Numbered from the stretch's first letter, positions 35,736-44,490 are shown. The stretch: 64,000 nucleotides of DNA from SIG307 sp045596385 (GCA_045596385.1 JAZOCC010000019.1:1-64000); one strand, 5' to 3'. Translations and numbers: made by a program. Notes: generated by a model from the sequence alone, not told the origin.

Positions 35736-36494
35736 TTACTGTCCTGTTTCCTCTTCCTCAAAGACACCGGCCTGCAATCCTTCTACCAGCCGTTGTATCT
35801 CATCGAAATCCGGATGATATTCCTCCGCCGAGGCCTCTCCCGGCAGATTCCGGTAAATAATCCGGTCCATATCCGCATAGCTTTCCAAATAGACCAGTTC
35901 ATCCTTTAACGTATCGTTGGTTAACGCCTGCTCCGACAGCGTCACAACGGTATCCATAAGTTCCCCGTGAACAACAAAGCGCGTTCCCTCTTCTGACTGC
36001 TCTGTCAGGCGGTCATACAATGCCTTCTCTATCACATAGCATTCCTTCGGCCGTATTCCGAGCAATGATACCCCCGCCTCTTCCGCTGCCATACACCAAG
36101 TTTCCTCCGAAAAAATCCGGCACAGGTCCGACACCATAAAAAGCTCCGGCAATTCCGGATTGTGTACATTTAAAATTTCATAGCCGCCCTTTGTAAGCTC
36201 AACCTTTGTATTCACCGGCACCTCTATAAACACCATGGCATCCGCCAGAAAATCCGCATAGCGGAACATAAATTTCTCTACTTCCCGTTCCCCGTCTGCC
36301 ACCGCCAGCACCGACCACTGGGATGCTACCGTCATCGGTGTCTCTACTACCGGTGTTACATCCGCTTCCGGCACTTTGGACGTATCTTCCTTTACGGCAA
36401 ACATCTCGGAAAGGACAACATATCCTCCCAGCCATACCAGACTGACCAAAGAGGCATATAAAAAAAGTCGTAATGCCAAACTTCCCTTTTTCAT
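35736..36494 (-). CDS. membrane-anchored protein of unknown function
   Basis: 252 residues: one N-terminal membrane helix (about 8-30, RLFLYASLVSLVWLGGYVV), a short linker, then a soluble outer domain of about 210 residues with EEYHPDFDEI near the end. No known motif was found. The start at 36494 has GGAGGAGG six nucleotides upstream; a longer frame to 36563 runs through the promoter region. It has its own promoter at 36522-36550. Confidence 0.72.
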   Translation of the reverse strand: MKKGSLALRLFLYASLVSLVWLGGYVVLSEMFAVKEDTSKVPEADVTPVVETPMTVASQWSVLAVADGEREVEKFMFRYADFLADAMVFIEVPVNTKVELTKGGYEILNVHNPELPELFMVSDLCRIFSEETWCMAAEEAGVSLLGIRPKECYVIEKALYDRLTEQSEEGTRFVVHGELMDTVVTLSEQALTNDTLKDELVYLESYADMDRIIYRNLPGEASAEEYHPDFDEIQRLVEGLQAGVFEEEETGQ

Positions 36495-36521
36495 TTTCCT
36501 CCTCCTTCCGCTTCCGTTCCC

Positions 36522-36550
36522 AGTATAGCAGATATTTTCTTTCCGCGCAA
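36522..36550 (-). promoter_or_regulatory. promoter of the membrane-anchored gene
   Basis: Minus strand -35 TTGCGC (36550-36545), 17-nt spacer, -10 TATACT (36527-36522). Confidence 0.7.
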
Positions 36551-36570
36551 TGCAACTCCGCACGTTCTCC

Positions 36571-36599
36571 TTGCCTGTTCCTTAGGAATCATGTATAAT
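36571..36599 (+). promoter_or_regulatory. promoter of the short-chain dehydrogenase gene
   Basis: -35 TTGCCT (36571-36576), 17-nt spacer, -10 TATAAT (36594-36599). Back to back with the minus-strand promoter. Confidence 0.75.
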
Positions 36600-36679
36600 A
36601 ACAGTATTCGTAATACATGTAAAAAGTATTCCGGAAAACAAATCTCGATAGGTCCTGCCTGTCGGAAAGCGAGGCTTCC

Positions 36680-37441
36680 ATGTCACAAAAAACCGTTTTA
36701 ATTACCGGCGTTTCCCGCGGAATCGGACGTGCCTGCGCCCTGGCCTTTGCCAAGGCCGGTTATGCGGTAGCCGGATGTTGTCATACAAAAAAAGAATGTC
36801 TGGATTCCTTATCGGCGGAATTAGCCGGGCTCGGCGCTCCTCACCTTCTTTTACAGGGTGAATTACAAAATTCGGCTTTTCCTACCGAACTGGTTGAAAA
36901 AACCGTAGAACGCTTCGGACATCTGGACATCCTTATTAACAACGCAGGAGTTTCCATGATTCGAATGCTGACCGATACGGATGACTCTCAATGGGAGCAT
37001 GTAATCTCCTCCAACCTGTCCTCCGCATTTTATTGTTCCCGTGCCGCAATTCCGCATCTTTTAAAAAACAGAGACCGGGAAGATATTCCTTTTGAAGCCC
37101 CTTGCGGTGTAATCTTAAATATCTCCTCCGTCTGGGGGTGCTCCGGTGCCTCCTGTGAAGCTGCGTACTCCGCTTCAAAGGCCGGCCTGAATGCTTTGAC
37201 TGAAGCATTAGCAAAAGAGCTGGCGCCCAGCCGGATAGCGGTTAACGCTTTGGCCTGCGGTGTCATCGACACCGATATGAACCGTTGTTTTTCCGAGGAA
37301 GAACGCCTCGCGCTGGCGGAAGAAATACCGGCCGGCCGCTTTGCCTCTCCGGAGGAGGTGGCCACTGCCCTCTTATTGCTGGCACAAATGCCTGCCTACC
37401 TGACCGGACAGGTCATCCGCTTTGACGGAGGATTTCTTTGA
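36680..37441 (+). CDS. short-chain dehydrogenase/reductase (FabG-like)
   Basis: 253 residues. Cofactor motif TGVSRGIGRA (about 10-19), NNAG near 90, catalytic Ser (SSVWG near 147), YxxxK (YSASK near 162) and the VIDTDM stretch near 195. It reduces a carbonyl with NAD(P)H. It is not in a fatty-acid cluster, so the substrate is open. Plus-strand single gene with its own promoter and a convergent terminator. Cysteine content is higher than usual. Confidence 0.93.
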   Translation: MSQKTVLITGVSRGIGRACALAFAKAGYAVAGCCHTKKECLDSLSAELAGLGAPHLLLQGELQNSAFPTELVEKTVERFGHLDILINNAGVSMIRMLTDTDDSQWEHVISSNLSSAFYCSRAAIPHLLKNRDREDIPFEAPCGVILNISSVWGCSGASCEAAYSASKAGLNALTEALAKELAPSRIAVNALACGVIDTDMNRCFSEEERLALAEEIPAGRFASPEEVATALLLLAQMPAYLTGQVIRFDGGFL

Positions 37442-37468
37442 TTTTCCCTCATATTTTCAAAAAAACAC

Positions 37469-37503
37469 AAAGGGAACTGTCGCAAACCGACAGCTCCCTT
37501 TTC
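37469..37503. terminator. convergent terminator
   Basis: AAGGGAACTGTCG (from 37470) pairs with CGACAGCTCCCTT (to 37500), nearly perfect with one bulge. T-rich on both sides, so it serves the dehydrogenase and the GGDEF gene. Another GCTGTCGnnnnnCGACAG-type terminator. Confidence 0.88.
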
Positions 37504-37504
37504 C

Positions 37505-39412
37505 TTAACTCTGTTGTTGTGCTTTTGCCTTTCTCTGACGTTTATCCTCGTACATGCGCCCGTCACTGATTTCCAATGCCTTTGCCAGTGCCACCTTGGA
37601 AACATCCTTCACTTCATACATACCGCAGCTGACCTCCGCATTATACGGCTGACCGTTTTGTTCGTTTATTATGTTCAGTTCTTCGCGTACCTCGTTTATA
37701 ATATCCTCTCCATCGTTCGGCCGCTCCATCCTGCATACCACAACGAACTCATCACCGCCGGTACGTGCCGCCACAATATTATCACGACGCTCCGCCACTC
37801 TTGTTAACGCCATTCCCACTCTGCAAAGCGCATCATCACCCGCCGAATGACCGTAGGCATCGTTTATCTTTTTCAGATTGTCCATGTCCAGACTGATTAC
37901 CGCAACATGCTTTCTCTGATACAAAGCATCGTTGTAAATCTTACGGGCCTGTTCTTCAAACCCGCGACGATTGGAAATGCCGGTCAGGGTATCCTCTTTA
38001 TACATACGCTTAATATCATTCATGGCATCCAGGCGCTCATGTAGGAAATAGTTTTCCAGCGCAACCGCAAAATTCATTGCCCAAGGCTGCATGAAATCAT
38101 TATAATGTCCGTAATTATCAAAGGTAGCCGCCACATATCCCAGGTTATGGTTCTTATAATGCAACGGCACAAAATAGAAGCTGCCGTTTTCGATATCTTC
38201 CCGTTCATCCTCCGGCACCAGTTCACTGCGGTCAAACTTCTTCTCCAACAGCCGCAGTGTATTGCTCGGGTTTTTAATGGCACGGAGTACCATGGTCTTT
38301 GTATACTCCAAACGTGTGGTACCGAGGTTTCTCTCTTCCTCCGTCAATTCCTCCGACTCATCACACAGACAAATCCACATTTTCTTTGCATTATTCCGGA
38401 TATTGTACTTATGTACCACATTCAACAATTCGTTTTCATCCGTAATCCCTTCCAAATCGGAATTCATAAAAATCGTTTGGTAATTGATTTCTTTTCGTTC
38501 TTCCAATTCCTTGGTCAAACTGTACCATTTGTTGGTAACCTTATGGCGCTTACAGCCACAGGTTCCGCGATACTTATCCTGGGTGGAGATATACTGCTCC
38601 TTCGAAGGTGTTCCGCCCTGTACGATTTCATCAATCAAATCCACCGCCCGTTCCGCCATCTCCTCAAAATTGACGGACACGGTAGTCAGCGGAGGCTCCG
38701 CATGCTGTGCCTCCAGCAAATCGTCAAAACCGGATACACAAATCTCCTCCGGCACACGAATGCCTCTCTCGTTTAATTCTCTTTGTACTGCCAGCGCCAT
38801 ATAATCGTTGGCGCAAATAATTGCCTGCGGATACATGGTGGTCCGGGTAGATAAAAAGTGATCCACCGCAGGCTTGGCAAAAGTCTTCCAGTAGTCTCCG
38901 TAATAGACCATATCATCCGTTACCGGAATCCCGGCTTCTTCCATCACACGTTTGAAGCATTCGAAACGCAGTCTGGCATCCTCCAGTTCCATCCGTCCGG
39001 TCATAAAACAAATGTCACGGAAATGATGTACCTCAATAAAATGACGAATCATCCGTTCCATAGACACTCTCTCATCAACTCTGATATTATAAAACCCTTC
39101 TATCGGTTCCCGAAGTGCCACTACCGGACAGGACAACTCCTTTAACTTTTTCACCAGGGCCTCTCCTCGGTCCGAAATATTCAGTGTATCCAATGCAACA
39201 ATCACGCCGTTAAACTGGGAATAGTCCGCCAGTGCAAAAATCTGCTGTTCGCCCACGCCGTACAACAAATTATCTCCATGGGAATTAAACGTGGTAAAAT
39301 AGTACACATCATAACCGTACTCTTCCGCTTTTCTGCTGATGGTCTTACATACCCTGCTGGCAAAAAAATGAGTCACACTACCGATTATAACGCAGATTTT
39401 TTTCCGCTTCAT
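37505..39412 (-). CDS. diguanylate cyclase with LacI-type sensor domain, no HTH
   Basis: 635 residues. Residues 1-290 are a periplasmic-binding-like sensor of the LacI family (ICANDYMALAVQRELNERGI, VSGFDDLLEAQHAEPPLTT), but the usual N-terminal DNA-binding helix-turn-helix is absent: the protein begins directly at the first strand of the sensor. Then a linker and a probable GAF-like region (about 330-460), and a GGDEF domain (about 470-625) with the intact ARTGGDEFVV site, DTLTGISNRRGFE and DMDNLKKINDAYGH. Expected to make c-di-GMP in response to a small ligand. The HPt gene upstream overlaps by 4 nt. Confidence 0.9.
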   Translation of the reverse strand: MKRKKICVIIGSVTHFFASRVCKTISRKAEEYGYDVYYFTTFNSHGDNLLYGVGEQQIFALADYSQFNGVIVALDTLNISDRGEALVKKLKELSCPVVALREPIEGFYNIRVDERVSMERMIRHFIEVHHFRDICFMTGRMELEDARLRFECFKRVMEEAGIPVTDDMVYYGDYWKTFAKPAVDHFLSTRTTMYPQAIICANDYMALAVQRELNERGIRVPEEICVSGFDDLLEAQHAEPPLTTVSVNFEEMAERAVDLIDEIVQGGTPSKEQYISTQDKYRGTCGCKRHKVTNKWYSLTKELEERKEINYQTIFMNSDLEGITDENELLNVVHKYNIRNNAKKMWICLCDESEELTEEERNLGTTRLEYTKTMVLRAIKNPSNTLRLLEKKFDRSELVPEDEREDIENGSFYFVPLHYKNHNLGYVAATFDNYGHYNDFMQPWAMNFAVALENYFLHERLDAMNDIKRMYKEDTLTGISNRRGFEEQARKIYNDALYQRKHVAVISLDMDNLKKINDAYGHSAGDDALCRVGMALTRVAERRDNIVAARTGGDEFVVVCRMERPNDGEDIINEVREELNIINEQNGQPYNAEVSCGMYEVKDVSKVALAKALEISDGRMYEDKRQRKAKAQQQS

Positions 39413-39762
39413 TCCACATCACCGATCCTTTCTATAATTTGTCCGTATTCTGTCTTCAGCTCCGTATACCATCTTTCTGCCCGGGACCAGTCCTGCTCCT
39501 TCAATGCCTGCAATACCGCCATCGCTTTCTCTGCTGCGGAATCAAAGCCGAAATTTGCAAGGTTCCCTTTCAGGCGATGCACCGCTCCGTAAAAAAGCTT
39601 CTCGTCCGCCGCCCGTAAAGCGGCATCCATCTCATCTATAATCTCTTCCCCCGGAAACAGTCCGACACACTCTTCCCACAGCGACATCTGCCCCGCCATT
39701 CGTTCTATCAGCCGTTGTTCGTCACCGATAAACGGCTGCAGCCTTCTATATAAATCCGACAT
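39409..39762 (-). CDS. histidine phosphotransfer (HPt) protein
   Basis: 117 residues. The segment HRLKGNLANFG (about 60-70) carries the phosphorylatable His within a four-helix bundle sequence. It shuttles phosphate between histidine kinases and response regulators; none is encoded nearby. Start at 39762 with GGAGAGG upstream; longer frames add only unrelated residues. Its stop overlaps the GGDEF gene start (ATGA), so the two are coupled and probably act together. Confidence 0.82.
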   Translation of the reverse strand: MSDLYRRLQPFIGDEQRLIERMAGQMSLWEECVGLFPGEEIIDEMDAALRAADEKLFYGAVHRLKGNLANFGFDSAAEKAMAVLQALKEQDWSRAERWYTELKTEYGQIIERIGDVE

Positions 39763-39871
39763 CAAGATATACCTCTCCATTGTTCTATTGTTATTATACC
39801 TCATATTTCGTGTTTTGTCCACGAAATCCGTGCATATAGTATGATAACTGTTTTTCTTCCGGGTAAACCAT

Positions 39872-40894
39872 ATGCCTCCCTTCATTGATTTACACTGCGA
39901 TACCCTCTATCGTCTCGCATCCTCACCGGAACGCTTTTTTTCACCATCCGATACCGCGGATACTCACGTCTTTCACTCCGGCCTCCGCACCTCCGGGGGA
40001 CTGATGCAGTGCTTCGCAATATTCACTGATTTATGCGAATTACCCGCACCATCCCCCCGTTCCTCTCTCAGAAAACAAATTTCCTGTTTTCAACAAATTC
40101 TCACTCTTGCAGGCGGACAACTCCGACAAGTAAAAACCGCTTCCCAGCTTACGGAATGTATCCGCAAAAAGAAAACCGGAGCACTTCTCACGTTGGAGGA
40201 AAGCTGCCTGTCGGAGCACCCGGCATCCCTTTTGCCGGAATTCTATAATCTCGGCATCCGTATGGCTACCCTGACCTGGGACTATTCCACGTTTCTTGCC
40301 TCCGCTGCGGTCAATACGTTCCCTCATCCGCTTCCGGGTTACCACTCCTTTACCTCTGCATTTTCATGCTCTCCGGAAAAATATCCGGGGCTTACTCCCG
40401 CCGGCTTTGATTTCCTTTCGGAGGCGGAACGGCTCGGCATTCTGATTGATGTTTCCCATTTATCCGACGCCGGGTTCCGGGATGTGGCAGAACACAGCAG
40501 ACGCCCGTTTCTGGCCAGTCATTCCAATACCCGCTCGGTTTGTAAGGTTCCCCGCAATCTTTCCGATGACATGCTCCGTACTCTGGCTCTCCGGGGCGGT
40601 CTGACCGGCCTTTGTCTCCACGAACCGTTCCTCTTGCCGTCCCCACATTCACCGGAAGAAGTTGCCGAGGCTCTGATTTCCCATATAAAGCACATCCTCT
40701 CCGTTGCCGGCTCTGAGGTTTTAGCTCTGGGAACCGATTTCGACGGCACCCCCGGAAACACCGTCGTACCAAACATTACCTACCTGCCTCACTTTGCGGA
40801 ACGCTTAAGGCAGGCCGGACTTACCTCCGGCCAGGTTGACAACATCTTCTATAAAAACGCACTGCGGTTCTTTCTGGAGAATTTACCCGCATAA
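39872..40894 (+). CDS. M19 renal-dipeptidase-like metallopeptidase
   Basis: 340 residues. Metal ligands: DLHCDT (about 6-11), LTLEE near 108, DVSHLSD near 198 and SHSN near 220; GTDFDG near 290. These fit the membrane dipeptidase family, which cleaves dipeptides, including D-amino-acid-containing ones. No signal peptide, so cytosolic here. Upstream ribosome site is weak. Divergent from the HPt gene. The region after the stop contains a repeat cluster. Confidence 0.92.
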   Translation: MPPFIDLHCDTLYRLASSPERFFSPSDTADTHVFHSGLRTSGGLMQCFAIFTDLCELPAPSPRSSLRKQISCFQQILTLAGGQLRQVKTASQLTECIRKKKTGALLTLEESCLSEHPASLLPEFYNLGIRMATLTWDYSTFLASAAVNTFPHPLPGYHSFTSAFSCSPEKYPGLTPAGFDFLSEAERLGILIDVSHLSDAGFRDVAEHSRRPFLASHSNTRSVCKVPRNLSDDMLRTLALRGGLTGLCLHEPFLLPSPHSPEEVAEALISHIKHILSVAGSEVLALGTDFDGTPGNTVVPNITYLPHFAERLRQAGLTSGQVDNIFYKNALRFFLENLPA

Positions 40895-40899
40895 CTTTC

Positions 40900-41098
40900 T
40901 TTTGCGCGCAGGCGGTGCTTTGCACCGGTGGCTCAATGCTCGCTTTGCCTGCATGACTTCCTTTTGCGTGCAGGCAGTGCTTTGCACACACACGCACCTC
41001 GCTGCACAGCCGCTCGGTCGTGGGCGCGTTCGCATTTCGCCCCTCTTGCATACAAGTTTGCACCGGTGGCTCAATGCTCACTTTGCCTGCACGCAAAA
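40900..41098. repeat. GC-rich palindromic repeat cluster
   Basis: Two direct repeats of 26 nt (40900-40925 and 40962-40987, 24 of 26 identical, TTTTGCGYGCAGGC...) and two of 35 nt (40919-40953 and 41057-41091, 34 of 35 identical). An exact 14-nt inverted repeat TTTTGCGTGCAGGC/GCCTGCACGCAAAA (40962-40975 and 41085-41098) brackets the second half. It sits between the dipeptidase stop and the tRNA terminator. A minus-strand frame through it encodes repeated KxSIEPPVQ, which is an artefact. Confidence 0.8.
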
Positions 41099-41129
41099 AG
41101 CCCCGGAATCCTTTCGGATACCGGGGCTT
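41095..41129 (-). terminator. terminator of the tRNA-Leu genes
   Basis: AAGCCCCGG (41098-41106) pairs with CCGGGGCTT (41121-41129), with an inner ATCC/GGAT extension and GAAA-type loop; TTTTT follows on the minus strand. Confidence 0.9.
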
Positions 41130-41137
41130 ATAAGCAA

Positions 41138-41220
41138 TGCGGAAAAAGGGACTTGAACCCTCACGGTCGGGGACCACATGATCCTTAGTCATGCCTGTCT
41201 GCCAATTCCAGCATTTCCGC
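41138..41220 (-). tRNA. tRNA-Leu, anticodon AAG
   Basis: Class II tRNA of 83 nt without encoded CCA. Acceptor GCGGAAA/TTTCCGC with A73, D-arm CTG...CAG, anticodon stem CATGA/TCATG with loop CTAAGGA (anticodon AAG), long variable arm and T-arm GAGGGTTCAAGTCCCTT. A34 would need conversion to inosine by TadA to read CTN codons. Confidence 0.9.
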
Positions 41221-41262
41221 ATATAGTACGCACCTCGCAGAATACTCTTGCATACGGTACGA

Positions 41263-41346
41263 TGCAGTTGAGGGGACTTGAACCCCTACCCACGTACGTG
41301 GACATGAACCTGAATCATGCGCGTATGCCAATTCCGCCACAACTGC
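41263..41346 (-). tRNA. tRNA-Leu, anticodon CAG
   Basis: Class II tRNA of 84 nt. Acceptor GCAGTTG/CAACTGC with A73, D-arm with GGAATTGGCA, anticodon stem CATGA/TCATG with loop TTCAGGT (anticodon CAG), long variable arm, T-arm AGGGGTTCAAGTCCCCT. No encoded CCA. First of a two-gene tRNA-Leu unit with promoter 41357-41388. Confidence 0.93.
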
Positions 41347-41356
41347 GAACTGCCCT

Positions 41357-41388
41357 ATTATACTAACACCTTTTTTTCGAATTGTCAA
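41357..41388 (-). promoter_or_regulatory. promoter of the tRNA-Leu pair
   Basis: Minus strand -35 TTGACA (41388-41383). The -10 is TAGTAT (41365-41360, 17-nt spacer) or the overlapping TATAAT (41362-41357, 20-nt spacer). Confidence 0.75.
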
Positions 41389-41431
41389 CAACAATTTTAA
41401 TTTTTTTTATTTTTTATAAAAAGCCCTTTTT

Positions 41432-42280
41432 CTATCGCTTTCCGAAGAACTTTTTTCCGCCCTTCTTCGTCTGTTTTTCGTTTCCCTCCTGCTCATCCTT
41501 CCAATCAAAATACTCTCCGTCCAATTCCTCGCTACTCGGTAACACAGGCTCCACAACGCCTTCTCCCTCTACCGTTGTTTCCTCCAGAGACTGGCTCGGT
41601 GTATACTTTTTCTTTTTACTCTGTTTCTTTCCGAAGCCCTCCGGCACTCTCGGTTGCTCGTTTACCTGTACCACAATCGGTGCCGACAGCTTCTGACTCA
41701 GCTCAGAGGCCGCTTCCGCAGCCGCAAGCTCTGCCTTTTCTGCCTCAAGCTCTGCTTGACGCTTAATCTCCTCTTCCGTCAGATTCTGCTTTGTCTCTTT
41801 CTCCTTGTTCTGTTGTTCAATCAGACGCAGATACTTCTTGGAATCCATCATCAGGTTCATCTGCGCCACCATGCTCTCTTCATTTTCCTGCAAATAGCGA
41901 AGACTTTCCTCGTAGTTCCGCAATGTTTCATTATATTCCTTACGTAAATTTTGGCAAAGCTGTTCCGTGGTTTTGCGCATATCCATGAACATCTCACGGG
42001 CATACAACAGAGAAGCCGCATAGGTATCCTCCGCACGCCCCTTTGCTTCTTCCTTAATCTGAGCCATTCTGCGCTCATGCTCCGCCAAACCGCGTTCTCT
42101 TGCGGTTACGGTTCCTTCATACTGCTCCATCAAATCATACACCGTATAATTCAATTCTTCTAACAGCTGGAAAATACGTTTTTTCGGAACAATCAAATCC
42201 TCCGACGAATATGCACTCTCTTCGCAATTAGATAACATCAAATAAATCTGCCGCATAATCTGCTCTAACTTTTCCTGCAT
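41432..42280 (-). CDS. coiled-coil protein of unknown function
   Basis: 282 residues, soluble. A helical N-terminal part with MRQIYLMLSNC and ELNYTVYDLMEQYE, a long coiled coil (about 45-175, AREMFMDMRKTTEQLCQNLR among others), an acidic and Lys-rich C-tail ending KKFFGKR. Architecture recalls DivIVA-like or septum-associated proteins, but no motif proves it. AAAGGAGG upstream. It lies 13 nt after the lipoprotein gene and is followed by the tRNA promoter region. Confidence 0.75.
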   Translation of the reverse strand: MQEKLEQIMRQIYLMLSNCEESAYSSEDLIVPKKRIFQLLEELNYTVYDLMEQYEGTVTARERGLAEHERRMAQIKEEAKGRAEDTYAASLLYAREMFMDMRKTTEQLCQNLRKEYNETLRNYEESLRYLQENEESMVAQMNLMMDSKKYLRLIEQQNKEKETKQNLTEEEIKRQAELEAEKAELAAAEAASELSQKLSAPIVVQVNEQPRVPEGFGKKQSKKKKYTPSQSLEETTVEGEGVVEPVLPSSEELDGEYFDWKDEQEGNEKQTKKGGKKFFGKR

Positions 42281-42293
42281 AACTCCTCCTTTG

Positions 42294-43100
42294 TTATTCC
42301 GCGTTTCCCTTTTCTCTCAGATAGAACTCATGACCTTCCGTTATGTTTTCTTCCATGCCTGCCTTGCGGAATTCCACCCGCATACAGCGCGATACCTCCT
42401 CCGTACCGCAGTCGTAGACCCGTCCTTCTACCGTATACTCTCCGTCCGTATAAAGATAGCGGTAATCTTTCTCCGTCTCTCTCTCAATATAACATTCAAT
42501 GGCACGGCCTACCAATTCGTCCAAAAACTGCTGTATCGGCACAATTTCATCTCCGATGACCGAAAACGAAATCTCCGGGTCCGAAGAAGCCGTATACCGA
42601 TATTCATAACGTCCCGGCACTGCCAACAGCTCTGTTTGGTCAAATTTCCCGGAAAAGAATATCTCCTTACTACCGAAAAAATCCTCCGTCCGCTGCCAAC
42701 CGTTTTGAAGCAGAGTATCGTATTCCGGCAACCCTGTCGGCTCCGGTGTCGGAGAACCAAAGACATCGGGAGATACCGTCGGCTCCGGTGTCGCCTCCGG
42801 GGTCACCTCTGCCCCACCGGTCGGTGTCGGAACAGACGTAGGCCGCCCGGTACTGCCGGCTGTCACCCCCGGTGTCCCGGTAGGAGCCGCCGGACTATCC
42901 GTAAGTCCCGGTCCTGCAGTCGGGGTGTCCTGCTCCGGAGTCGGTATCACCGTCCCGGTCGGCGACGGTGCCGGTGTTCCCGTCCCTCCCGGCTGCTCCC
43001 CCGGTTTTACGCAGGCCGGAAAGATCAACAGCACGCCAAGAAAGAGACCGGCCCACACCGCTCTCTTTCCCTGTACAAAACGAACCTTTCTTCTGTGCAT
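42294..43100 (-). CDS. lipoprotein with Pro/Thr-rich linker
   Basis: 268 residues. Signal ending in FPAC (lipidated Cys about 30), a Pro/Thr/Gly linker of about 95 residues (repeats such as TPEPT), then a folded domain of about 140 residues. The linker suggests the domain is displayed across the wall. GGAGG upstream. It lies 80 nt downstream of deoB and may form an operon with the coiled-coil gene. Family unknown. Confidence 0.78.
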   Translation of the reverse strand: MHRRKVRFVQGKRAVWAGLFLGVLLIFPACVKPGEQPGGTGTPAPSPTGTVIPTPEQDTPTAGPGLTDSPAAPTGTPGVTAGSTGRPTSVPTPTGGAEVTPEATPEPTVSPDVFGSPTPEPTGLPEYDTLLQNGWQRTEDFFGSKEIFFSGKFDQTELLAVPGRYEYRYTASSDPEISFSVIGDEIVPIQQFLDELVGRAIECYIERETEKDYRYLYTDGEYTVEGRVYDCGTEEVSRCMRVEFRKAGMEENITEGHEFYLREKGNAE

Positions 43101-43180
43101 CCCGGACTCCCCCTCCTGCTTTTTTCTTTATTGTATCGCATTCCCCTGTCTGTGACAAGGGATAAATTTTCCTATTCCCG

Positions 43181-44368
43181 TTACACTTCTTCTCCGGTCT
43201 CTTTTATAATTGCGCTGCGATAGGAGGTTCCTGCGATTCCTCCGAAAATTCCGAACCAGTCAAGCACCGTAGCCCCGGTATCCGCAAAGCATTCTCTCGT
43301 TCCCAAATCCACATTCTTCTTAATATCCGGACCTACCGCCACTACCGGAATATACTCTCTGGAATGGTCCGTGGACGGTGTGGACGGGTCACAGCCGTGA
43401 TCCGCAGTAATAAGGAGTAAATCTCCTTCCCGCAGCTTGGAAAGCAACCGCGGAAGCTGTGCATCAAAATAAGACAGCGCCTTACCGTAACCCTCCACAT
43501 CATTGCGATGCCCGTATTTTGAATCAAAATCCACCAGATTCACAAAACACAAGCCGTTAAAATCCTTATCTCCGTAGGCAATCATCTTCTCAATGCCATC
43601 CTCGTTGCCGGAGGTTCTGACAAATTCCGTAATGCCGCTGCCTGCAAAAATGTCGTTTATCTTACCCACACCGATGACATCATAGCCGTTATCCGCTAAA
43701 ATATTGAGCATGGTACGTTCCGGCGGTACAAGCGAATAATCGTGGCGTCTCGAGGTCCGTACAAACGGCCACTCTCCTTCAAACGGACGCGCAATCACCC
43801 GGCCCACACCGTATGCCCCCTGACACAACTCCCTGGCAATCTCACAATACCGGTACAGCTCCTCTACCGGTACTACATCCTCATGAGCCGCAATCTGGAA
43901 TACACTGTCCGCCGATGTGTAAACAATCAACGCTCCCGTTTCCATATGCTCCCTTCCGTAATCTCTTATCACATCCGTTCCGGAATAAGGTTTGTTACAA
44001 AGCACCTTCCGTCCGGTCCGCTCGGAAAACTCAATAAGTAACTCCTGCGGAAAGCCTCCCGGGAAGGTCGGAAGCGGACGTTCGGAAATAATACCCGCGA
44101 TTTCCCAGTGACCGATGGTTGTATCCTTTCCTTTGGAAGCCTCCTTCAACCTGCCGTAAGCCCCTGCCGGTGTTTCGCTTCCCTTTTTTAAGTGCTTTAC
44201 GCCCTCTATATCAAACAAACCGAGCCGCTCCATATTCGGCATGGAAAAGTCCCGGTATCCTGCCGCTGCCGCCAGCGTATTGCTTCCTTCATCTCCGTAC
44301 AATTCCGCATCCGGCAACGCACCGATGCCCACACTGTCCAATACTACTAAAAATACCCGTCGTCCCAT
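43181..44368 (-). CDS. deoB: phosphopentomutase
   Basis: 395 residues. N-terminal metal-binding VVLDSVGIGALPDA (about 7-20), phosphothreonine region KGKDTTIGHWEI near 82, and TADHGCDPSTPSTDHSREY near 325 with further metal ligands. Interconverts ribose or deoxyribose 1-phosphate and 5-phosphate in nucleoside salvage. Length is normal. GGAGG upstream. No other deo genes are nearby. Confidence 0.97.
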   Translation of the reverse strand: MGRRVFLVVLDSVGIGALPDAELYGDEGSNTLAAAAGYRDFSMPNMERLGLFDIEGVKHLKKGSETPAGAYGRLKEASKGKDTTIGHWEIAGIISERPLPTFPGGFPQELLIEFSERTGRKVLCNKPYSGTDVIRDYGREHMETGALIVYTSADSVFQIAAHEDVVPVEELYRYCEIARELCQGAYGVGRVIARPFEGEWPFVRTSRRHDYSLVPPERTMLNILADNGYDVIGVGKINDIFAGSGITEFVRTSGNEDGIEKMIAYGDKDFNGLCFVNLVDFDSKYGHRNDVEGYGKALSYFDAQLPRLLSKLREGDLLLITADHGCDPSTPSTDHSREYIPVVAVGPDIKKNVDLGTRECFADTGATVLDWFGIFGGIAGTSYRSAIIKETGEEV

Positions 44369-44461
44369 AATTACCTCCGTCTGTTTTTCTATTCCCTAGT
44401 TTTTACGTCAAATATACTCTTTATGCAATTATTAACTTTTTCGAAAATTATATCCGTCATC

Positions 44462-44490
44462 TTGTTTCACTCTCTGAAATATGCTAAAAT
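44462..44490 (+). promoter_or_regulatory. promoter of the PAP2-family gene
   Basis: -35 TTGTTT (44462-44467), 17-nt spacer, -10 TAAAAT (44485-44490). Confidence 0.6.

Noticed and set aside
40821..41222. minus-strand frame with repeated KxSIEPPVQ
   Set aside because: It is the translation of the DNA repeat cluster, runs into the dipeptidase gene and a tRNA, and has no ribosome site.
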